This document shows positions 16,712-22,207 of a DNA stretch of 22,207 nucleotides, one piece after another; position 1 is the first letter of the stretch, and every line of letters begins with the position of its first letter. Where the stretch lies: assembly GCA_964495805.1 (NCBI GenBank), contig CAZBWV010000027.1:1-22207 (forward strand), in the 5' to 3' direction. Both the position numbers and the translations under genes were made by a program. The notes beneath the pieces were generated by a model. It saw only the letters and a list, made by a program, of their open reading frames with translations, made no database searches and was not told where the DNA came from. The DNA comes from JALXCH01 sp964495805. GTDB taxonomy: Bacteria > Calditrichota > Calditrichia > RBG-13-44-9.

Positions 16712-17941
16712 ATGAAAAACATCCGATTGTGGAAGATTTATCTGTGGGGATTGATACTGGCATTGTGGATGGCTTCCTGCCAGGAAGAAAAAGGCACCAC
16801 CGAGCCGATTCCTGAATTTGCTATCCAGGAGGTTCATATTCCTGCTCTGATCAGTAAAAATTCCCGACAAACCCTCCTATTTACCGCCCGGGTTACTCAT
16901 CCCGAAGGTGAGGCAGGCATCGCCAGCGTCTCGCTGGTACTGGCTCATCCCGATTCCGGAGAGCAACTTATTCCCCTGTATGATGATGGAGGTGCCGAAC
17001 ACACTTCCATGGATGTGGTGGCACACGATCAGGTTTACACCCAGGGAGTGATTCCGGTGGAGTGGAATTTTACCCAGGGGAATTACCAGGCCTGGGTGCG
17101 CGCAATCGATCGTCACGGAAAAGTGCTGGAATCCGAAAACCAGTCCCTGGAAGTGGTGGATAATACTGCACCGAGAATTGTTCATTTTCTCATGCCGGAC
17201 AGCATTCTCACCGGCATGGTTCCCACACCGCTCACGGTAACCATCCAGGATAGCGATGGGGTGGACGATGTTCGCTGGGTCATCCTGAAGGGAATTCCCA
17301 CAGGATTGGAGAGCATTTCGTTTACCGATACTCTGTTTCCTCCCGGCAATCATTCTCCGGTATTTCAGAAAACCGTCGATTCCAGCTATGCAGTGGGGAA
17401 GAAAGGGGATTACCGGCTGGAGTGTTTTGCCGAGGATCGGGTGGGCGACACCTCCGCGGTGGTGGTGCGTTCCCTGTACGTGGAAAACACCCCGCCACGT
17501 GTGTTCCAATTGAATATGCCGGACAGTATGCATCTGCCCCCTCAGGGTTATTACAACCGCGCTATTTTAACCATTCACGTGCAGGATGGCCAGAGCCTGG
17601 ATGATGTGCAAATGGTCTATTTCGACTCTTACCTGCCAGGTGGTGTTCCTTCCTCCGGCAATCCGTTCCAGATGTACGATAACGGGTTACCTTATGACCC
17701 CAACAATCCCGTTGCGGTAGGCGATTCGGTGGCGGGAGACGGGATATATACGTTGAGCATTTTTTTACCGCCTACTGCATCCATAGGAACCTATCAATTT
17801 TACTTTTACGCGAAGGATCGCGTAGGGCAAATCAGTTCGGCTTTGCGGGACTCCATTGTGGTGCTTCCACAGGGAGAAGCCGGAAAGCAAGGGGAGGGAA
17901 TTCCACCTGAAATGGTACAACCGGACAATCAACTTCGTTAA
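16712..17941 (+). CDS. Lipoprotein with three Ig-like repeats
   Basis: A 409-aa putative surface or outer-membrane lipoprotein. The ATG at 16712 follows GGAG at a seven-base gap and gives a lipobox WMASC with Cys23 after the hydrophobic LWGLILAL stretch; an upstream in-frame ATG at 16691 only lengthens the n-region. Three tandem beta-sandwich-like units of ~110-125 aa follow. Units 2 and 3 begin with matching NTAPR/NTPPR (151 and 259), then MPDS and a QD...DDV motif. Units 1 and 3 share the pattern (D/N)-G...VA..D..YT (LYDDGG...VYT and MYDNGL...IYT). The acidic stretch right after the Cys (QEEK) resembles lipoprotein surface-export signals of Bacteroidota. I do not recognise a specific function. 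It lies 24 bp upstream of the propeller cargo gene, so the two are probably co-transcribed. Confidence 0.85.
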   Translation: MKNIRLWKIYLWGLILALWMASCQEEKGTTEPIPEFAIQEVHIPALISKNSRQTLLFTARVTHPEGEAGIASVSLVLAHPDSGEQLIPLYDDGGAEHTSMDVVAHDQVYTQGVIPVEWNFTQGNYQAWVRAIDRHGKVLESENQSLEVVDNTAPRIVHFLMPDSILTGMVPTPLTVTIQDSDGVDDVRWVILKGIPTGLESISFTDTLFPPGNHSPVFQKTVDSSYAVGKKGDYRLECFAEDRVGDTSAVVVRSLYVENTPPRVFQLNMPDSMHLPPQGYYNRAILTIHVQDGQSLDDVQMVYFDSYLPGGVPSSGNPFQMYDNGLPYDPNNPVAVGDSVAGDGIYTLSIFLPPTASIGTYQFYFYAKDRVGQISSALRDSIVVLPQGEAGKQGEGIPPEMVQPDNQLR

Positions 17942-17965
17942 GAAATCAGGAAAACTGGAGTGTCT

Positions 17966-19450
17966 ATGAAGATTCTATCTTTCATTTTTACCTATGTTCT
18001 CACCACAACATGGCTGTTTGCTCAGTTACCGCTGAGTTTTCAGTTAGATCAGGCGCCCGACCGCTCCGGGTTGGTGGGAAACGGAATTACCGACTTACGT
18101 GTGTTTCACGATACCCTGTATGTGGGTACCGGATACGGACTCAGTGTGAGCGGGGATGAAGGCGCGCATTGGGTGAATTACACCCCGGACGATTACGGCG
18201 GAAAAGGGGGAATTTCTGCACTGACCATAGCTCCGGACGGAACGGTGTGGATTGCTACCGGGTACGACACCACCGTGGAGAACAACCAGACCCTGGCTGT
18301 GGGTGGTGGTTTGCGGTATCTGGCTCCGGGAAGTTCGCAGTGGGTGTACATTCCCCAACCGAAAGATGCGGTCACCGACACCATGGGCGGTATGAAACCG
18401 ACTACCACCGCTGTGCAAAATATTACTTTCGACATCGCCGTGCTGGACACGCAAATCTGGATTGCCAGTTTCGGTGGTGGTATCCGCCGTTCCCTGGATA
18501 TGGGGAAGACCTGGGAGGTTGTAACCACCGATGGGAAACCGTTCAGTGCGCTGAATTATCTGAATCATCGGGGATTTTCGGTGATGGCGGAAAACGGGAA
18601 CATCTGGGTGGGTACGGCGGACGGTATCAGCAAATCCACCGATGGCGGGCAAACCTGGACACGCTATCGGGTTTCCAGTTTTCAGCCGGAAACCGGAGGA
18701 ATTTCGGGGAACTGGGTCATTGCACTGGCTTACAATCCCTGGGACGGCAGCGTGTGGGCTTGCACCCTTACCACCGGTGGCAACGAATTTAATTCGGTTA
18801 GCCGTACGCTGGACGGCGGTTACACCTGGGATAATTTACTGGTGGAGGAGTTGAGCGACGGCGCTTTTCCCCGTGCCATCGCCTTTTACGATTCTGCAGT
18901 ATATGTGGCAACGGAAAAAGGGGTGTACAAATCCATCGACGGTGGGCAAAGCTGGTACCTGTTTCCCCGTATGGTGGATTCGGTGACCGGTGAGGAAATT
19001 TTAACCAGCAAATTTTACTCCGTAGCCACCGCTCCTTATCTGGATGGTCAGCATCGGCTGTGGGTGGGTAGTGCAGACGGTCTGGCCACCACGGTAAACA
19101 ACGGATATGAGTGGACCATCTTCCGGAGTTTTGTTTCCACCCGGGAACGCACCGAACCGGCCGTCTATGCGTATCCCAATCCCTTTTCTCCCCGCCGGGG
19201 CGACTACATCCGATTTCAGTTTCATATTTCCAGCGAAACGGAAGTGAAAATCGATATTTTTAATTTTGCAATGGAAAAAGTCGTTCATTTGCGTGAGTTC
19301 GAAACCGCACCTGTTCAGGGAACTTACGATCGCTCCGCCATCTGGGACGGGCGGGACAACAACGGCCGATATGTGGACAATGGGGTTTACTTCTTCCGCG
19401 CCGAAATTCAGGGAAAAGTCACCTGGGGAAAAATTGTGGTGATTAACTAA
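17966..19450 (+). CDS. Secreted Asp-box beta-propeller with T9SS-type C-terminal domain
   Basis: A 494-aa exported protein. The ATG at 17966 has GGAG five bases upstream; a GTG at 17960 lies inside that site. The signal peptide MKILSFIFTYVLTTTWLFA leaves Gln at +1. The body is a BNR/sialidase-like propeller with Asp-boxes S/T-x-D-x-G-x-x-W at about 62, 176, 224, 281 and 323, plus a degenerate one at 376. WVGT/WIAT strand motifs alternate with them. The final ~95 residues begin AYPNPFSP (402-409) and contain IWDGRDNNGRYVDNGVYF and a GKIVVI end. That is the FlgD-Ig-like, type A sorting-type domain recognised by type IX secretion. It is therefore a likely cargo of the SprA machine encoded upstream. 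The ligand is unknown; catalytic sialidase residues are not evident, so a binding or adhesive role is more likely. Confidence 0.87.
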   Translation: MKILSFIFTYVLTTTWLFAQLPLSFQLDQAPDRSGLVGNGITDLRVFHDTLYVGTGYGLSVSGDEGAHWVNYTPDDYGGKGGISALTIAPDGTVWIATGYDTTVENNQTLAVGGGLRYLAPGSSQWVYIPQPKDAVTDTMGGMKPTTTAVQNITFDIAVLDTQIWIASFGGGIRRSLDMGKTWEVVTTDGKPFSALNYLNHRGFSVMAENGNIWVGTADGISKSTDGGQTWTRYRVSSFQPETGGISGNWVIALAYNPWDGSVWACTLTTGGNEFNSVSRTLDGGYTWDNLLVEELSDGAFPRAIAFYDSAVYVATEKGVYKSIDGGQSWYLFPRMVDSVTGEEILTSKFYSVATAPYLDGQHRLWVGSADGLATTVNNGYEWTIFRSFVSTRERTEPAVYAYPNPFSPRRGDYIRFQFHISSETEVKIDIFNFAMEKVVHLREFETAPVQGTYDRSAIWDGRDNNGRYVDNGVYFFRAEIQGKVTWGKIVVIN

Positions 19451-19497
19451 TTCGGTCCGGTGTTCAATCCGGAGAAAAAAACGATGAGGAATAAAGA

Positions 19498-20433
19498 ATG
19501 GGAAAATTTAGCATCATTTTGTTGATACTGGTGATGATGGGAACGCTGCTGGCCGAAGGGAATGGTGGTTATGCCGGCGCTTACCTGCGGTTGGGATTGG
19601 GTGCCCGCGGGATTGCGATGGGGAATGCACAAACCGCCGCTCCGCCGGATGGATTCGGCTTTTTCTATAATCCCGCCGGTTTGCCCCGGCTCCAGGCGAT
19701 GTCCGCTAATTTCTCATACAGCTTCATGTCCCTGGATCGCAAGCTGAACTACGTGGGTATTTCCACACCACTCAAACCCAATGCCGGATTCTCCCTGGGC
19801 TGGATTTTTAGTGGTGTGGGCAACATCCAGGGATATAATTCGGTAGGTGAACAAACGGGCGAAATAAATCATGGGTTGCACGCTATTTACTTCTCCTTTG
19901 GTGCTCACTTAATTCCCAACCGGTTGAGCATTGGGGTAAGCGCCAAATATTTGAAGGAAAGTCTATCGGATCAGGAAAAGAGCTACGATTACGGTGGCTC
20001 CGGTTTCGGTGGCGATCTGGGCGTTCAGTTGCGTGTAACCGATGATCTGTACCTGGGTTACCTGATGAAAGACGTGAACGCCAAATTGAAATCCAACACC
20101 AATAATATTTTCGACCAGGGGATGACGCTGGACAATCAGTTTCCGATTTCCAATGTGGCGGGGGTGTATTATCGCACACCCTGGAAGTTTCTGCGTCTGG
20201 CATACGATTTTGAGTGGAGCACTGCTGGCACCGAGAAACATCACGCCGGGGTGGAATTGGCTATTCCCCAGGCAGCGGCCCGCTTTGGTTACGATAATAA
20301 CCACTGGACGTTTGGCGGGGGATTGAATATCAGTACTCCCTTTGGTATGAAGGCGATATTGAACTACGCTTTTGTGAATTCAGTGGTGGACGAGGGCGCC
20401 AGCCACATTTTTTCCTGGGAGCTGGCTTTTTAA
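19498..20433 (+). CDS. PorV/PorQ-family outer-membrane protein (first copy)
   Basis: A 311-aa outer-membrane beta-barrel of the PorV/PorQ (UPF0164-like) family. The signal peptide is MGKFSIILLILVMMGTLLA. The mature start carries the family signature AYLRLGLGARGIAMGNA, then FFYNPAGL (~56-63). The rest is alternating, aromatic strand sequence ending in WELAF, a barrel-type C-terminus with terminal Phe. In T9SS organisms PorV binds the C-terminal sorting domain of cargo and shuttles it from SprA to the attachment complex, and PorQ has a related role. Which of the two this copy resembles cannot be settled by eye. The ATG at 19498 follows GAGG at eight bases. It is 47 bp behind the sorting-domain protein, suggesting a cargo-shuttle pair. 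Confidence 0.85.
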   Translation: MGKFSIILLILVMMGTLLAEGNGGYAGAYLRLGLGARGIAMGNAQTAAPPDGFGFFYNPAGLPRLQAMSANFSYSFMSLDRKLNYVGISTPLKPNAGFSLGWIFSGVGNIQGYNSVGEQTGEINHGLHAIYFSFGAHLIPNRLSIGVSAKYLKESLSDQEKSYDYGGSGFGGDLGVQLRVTDDLYLGYLMKDVNAKLKSNTNNIFDQGMTLDNQFPISNVAGVYYRTPWKFLRLAYDFEWSTAGTEKHHAGVELAIPQAAARFGYDNNHWTFGGGLNISTPFGMKAILNYAFVNSVVDEGASHIFSWELAF

Positions 20434-20536
20434 AAACAGGCGTGTAAAAAACGGTTTTCGATATAGACCGAATATGCAACGGTTGTTACCCGGAGAGCAA
20501 TTTAAGATGGTTCAGGTTTAAGGAAAGGAAGTTGGC

Positions 20537-21439
20537 ATGAGAAAATGGATTTTTATGGGGATTCTGTTTGTGGTCTCCTTTTTATTCGGGTCGGAAAATG
20601 CCGGTAAAACCGGTCTGGCTTTTTTAAAGGTGGGGGTAGATGCGCGCGCGGTAGGAATGGGCGAAGCGTATGTTGCTGTTACCGGTGATGCCTCTGCCAC
20701 ATACTGGAATCCTGCTGGCATGTTAAATGGGGCATATTCCAACGTGTTGTTTAACCACAATCAGTGGTTTCAGGGAATCCGCGGGGAATTTGGTGCCATC
20801 TCATTTGTTCGGGAAAAATCAGCCTGGGGTATTCACCTTCGCAGTTTTAACATTAGCGATATTGAAGTGCGGGATCGGCCAACCACCCGGCCGCTGGAGG
20901 AAACTTCCGCTCACTATCTATCTGCAGGGGTATCCTACGCCAGGCGGATGTCCGAAAAGTTCAATGTGGGAATTACGGTAAAGTATTTGTACGAAAAAAT
21001 TTTTGTGGAATCGGCTCACGGCTGGGCCGTGGATGCAGGCATCACCTATCGGCCGGGAATTAAAGGATTACAGGTGGGAGCAGCAATCCAACATCTGGGA
21101 CGGATGAATCAGTTAGCACAGGAACGAACCCCTCTGCCTGCGTTACTGCGTGCGGGTGCAGCCTACCTGCTACCCTTCGGTTCGGAAAACATGAGAGCCC
21201 GGCTGGCAGGGGACCTGGTTTACCCATTTGCCGAAGGCGCTCGTTTTCACCTGGGCACCGAGCTGGTTTTTCTGAAACAGCTATCGGTTCGAGTAGGTGG
21301 CATGTTCGGTTACGATTCCCACATGGTCAATTTTGGGGCAGGGATTGTGCGTTCCTCCTTCCGCCTGGACTATGCTCTGGTGCCATTCAGCCAGGACCTT
21401 GGGGTAACTCATCGTTTTTCGGTGGCGTTTCGGTTGTAA
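20537..21439 (+). CDS. PorV/PorQ-family outer-membrane protein (second copy)
   Basis: A 300-aa barrel of the same family as the previous gene but clearly diverged. The signal peptide is MRKWIFMGILFVVSFLFG. The signature is AFLKVGVDARAVGMGEAYVA followed by GDASATYWNPAGM, which is closer to the classic PorV/PorQ consensus than the first copy. Barrel strands run to the end (RFSVAFRL). AAGGAAG ahead of the ATG is a good ribosome site. A 103-bp gap separates it from the first copy, with no clear promoter. Two tandem but dissimilar copies point to old duplication or to distinct jobs (PorV-like and PorQ-like). Last gene of the surface cluster before the repeat region. Confidence 0.86.
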   Translation: MRKWIFMGILFVVSFLFGSENAGKTGLAFLKVGVDARAVGMGEAYVAVTGDASATYWNPAGMLNGAYSNVLFNHNQWFQGIRGEFGAISFVREKSAWGIHLRSFNISDIEVRDRPTTRPLEETSAHYLSAGVSYARRMSEKFNVGITVKYLYEKIFVESAHGWAVDAGITYRPGIKGLQVGAAIQHLGRMNQLAQERTPLPALLRAGAAYLLPFGSENMRARLAGDLVYPFAEGARFHLGTELVFLKQLSVRVGGMFGYDSHMVNFGAGIVRSSFRLDYALVPFSQDLGVTHRFSVAFRL

Positions 21440-21491
21440 TTACACAAACTGATGAAAAATTACAAATTTTTGGATAAGGTGTACATTTTTT

Positions 21492-21658
21492 GACAGGATG
21501 AACAGGATTTTCAGGATGATGAATGGATTTTTATGTTTGATTGATTTCAATTCTATATTGCTTGTAATTCCTTTCTTTTATTTTTGAACCATAATTTTTT
21601 TATAGAACAAAAAATTTTCGTCCTAAAATGAATCCTGTTCCATCCTGTACATCCTGTC
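21492..21658. repeat. P1 palindrome, copy 1 (three-box CAGGAT arms)
   Basis: The left arm (21492-21520) has three CAGGAT boxes at a 9-bp period. The right arm (21628-21658) has three ATCCTG boxes at 10 and 9 bp, its inverse. The outer 17 bases of the arms match at 16 positions. The 107-bp core is AT-rich (core type A). Confidence 0.75.
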
Positions 21659-21687
21659 TAATTTTTTCAGAGGAAAACTGAATAGGA

Positions 21688-21797
21688 GATGAGACCCCTC
21701 GACTCCGCTGTCGCTCCGCTCGGGGTGACAAAGCAGCTCACTGTCATTCCGACTGGAGCGACGAACGAAGTGAGGAGCGGAATGGAGGAATCTCATT
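21688..21797. repeat. P2 hairpin, copy 1
   Basis: The 5' arm (GATGAGACCCCTC...TCCGCT...TCGCTCC...TCGGGGTGACA) inverts to the 3' arm (TGTCATTCCGACTGGAGCGA...AGCGGA...GAGGAATCTCATT). The 3' arm has an extra ~12-14 bases. An A5T8 tract follows. It belongs to the widespread GTGACA/TGTCATTCCG class of intergenic repeats, judged from memory. Confidence 0.75.
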
Positions 21798-21811
21798 AAA
21801 AATTTTTTTTA

Positions 21812-21981
21812 GACAGGATGAACAGGATTTTCAGGATGATTTAATCATTTTGACATTTTTTATTTTCAAATATGTGTTGCTTTTAATATTTGTTCTTTAT
21901 TATAAAATCATATTTTTAGATTTTGCTCTAATAAAAATCTTCATCTTTAAATGAATCCTGTTCCATCCTGTATATCCTGTC
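21812..21981. repeat. P1 palindrome, copy 2
   Basis: The left arm 21812-21840 is identical to copy 1. The right arm 21951-21981 differs at one base. The 110-bp core (type B) is AT-rich but very different from that of copy 1. Confidence 0.75.
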
Positions 21982-22010
21982 TAATTTTTTCAGGGGAAAG
22001 CTGAATAGGA

Positions 22011-22120
22011 GATGAGACCCCTCGACTCCGCTATCGCTCCGTTCGGGGTGACACAGAAGCCAGCTGTCATTCCGATTGGAGCGACGAACGGAGGGATGAG
22101 CGGAATGGAGGAATCTCATT
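22011..22120. repeat. P2 hairpin, copy 2
   Basis: Same 110-bp length and arm order as copy 1, with scattered substitutions mainly in the loop and in the extra segment of the 3' arm. Followed by A5T8 and then the third unit. Confidence 0.75.
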
Positions 22121-22133
22121 AAAAATTTTTTTT

Positions 22134-22207
22134 GACAGGATGAACAGGATTTTCCGGATGATGAATGGATTTTTATGTTTGATTGATTTCAATTCTATAT
22201 TACTTCT
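22134..22207. repeat. Partial third unit, core type A
   Basis: The 74 bases to the window edge match the start of copy 1 with about four substitutions, including the core (GAATGGATTTTTATG onward). They do not match the core of the adjacent copy 2. Confidence 0.75.

Larger units (their letters stand above)
21492..22207. repeat. Tandem array of a ~320-bp composite palindromic repeat
   Basis: The stretch from 21440 to the window end has no gene. Units begin with GACAGGATGAACAGGAT at 21492, 21812 and 22134 (periods 320 and 322), so there are two full copies and a partial third cut by the window edge. Order in each unit: CAGGAT-box palindrome (P1), a 29-bp spacer, a 110-bp hairpin (P2) and a 13-14 bp A5T8 linker. 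The flanks of P1 and all of P2 are well conserved between copies, whereas the AT-rich core of P1 alternates. I see no transposase, tRNA or CRISPR-type spacer pattern. It may be a MITE-like or dispersed palindromic element. Confidence 0.85.

Noticed and set aside
21928..22119. A 63-codon minus-strand frame in the repeat region (contains CHPERSDSG)
   Set aside because: It is a translation of the P2 repeat. This peptide pattern appears as spurious small proteins wherever such repeats occur.
21492..22207. CRISPR array
   Set aside because: The repeat period is ~320 bp with long conserved palindromes. There are no 25-40 bp repeats with unique equal-length spacers and no cas genes.

Overview
The window looks like a chromosomal segment of a Gram-negative bacterium of the FCB (Fibrobacterota-Chlorobiota-Bacteroidota) superphylum. 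Calditrichota (Caldithrix-like) or a relative is my best guess. The reasons are a giant SprA (type IX secretion translocon), two PorV/PorQ-type outer-membrane proteins, a secreted propeller protein with a C-terminal YPNPF sorting-type domain, and a eukaryote-type DPP IV. The promoters I can see are of the ordinary TTGACA/TATAAT kind, not the TTTG/TAnnTTTG kind of true Bacteroidota. This taxonomic call is inference.

Region 1 (1-4110): a leftward COG2309/M29-type aminopeptidase gene shares an intergenic region with a rightward periplasmic dipeptidyl-peptidase IV gene. A 12-bp-stem hairpin follows DPP IV. Then comes a small HNH endonuclease gene with its own near-consensus promoter.

Region 2 (4200-8282): a tightly packed housekeeping operon, trpS-scpA-scpB-rluB-cmk. 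It covers tryptophanyl-tRNA synthesis, the kleisin and winged-helix partners of SMC condensin, an rRNA pseudouridine synthase and CMP kinase. The last three genes overlap.

Region 3 (8283-21439): a type IX secretion and cell-surface block. It starts with a candidate promoter and a 12-bp palindrome at the TTG start of sprA (2087 aa). Next are an M28 glutaminyl-cyclase-like enzyme and prmA. These are followed by a four-gene surface cluster: a lipoprotein with three Ig-like repeats, an Asp-box propeller with a sorting-type tail, and two PorV/PorQ-family barrels. A plausible reading is that the propeller protein is exported through SprA with a PorV-type shuttle, its N-terminal Gln is cyclised by the M28 enzyme, and it is held near the lipoprotein. 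Only the family assignments are read from the sequence; the pathway is inferred.

Region 4 (21440-22207): no gene. It holds 2.2 tandem copies of a roughly 320-bp unit running off the window edge. Each unit contains two different imperfect palindromes: one with arms of three CAGGAT boxes about 9 bp apart, and a 110-bp one of the TCCGCTC...GTGACA/TGTCATTCCG type. The AT-rich core alternates (A-B-A), so copy 3 resembles copy 1 more than its neighbour copy 2.
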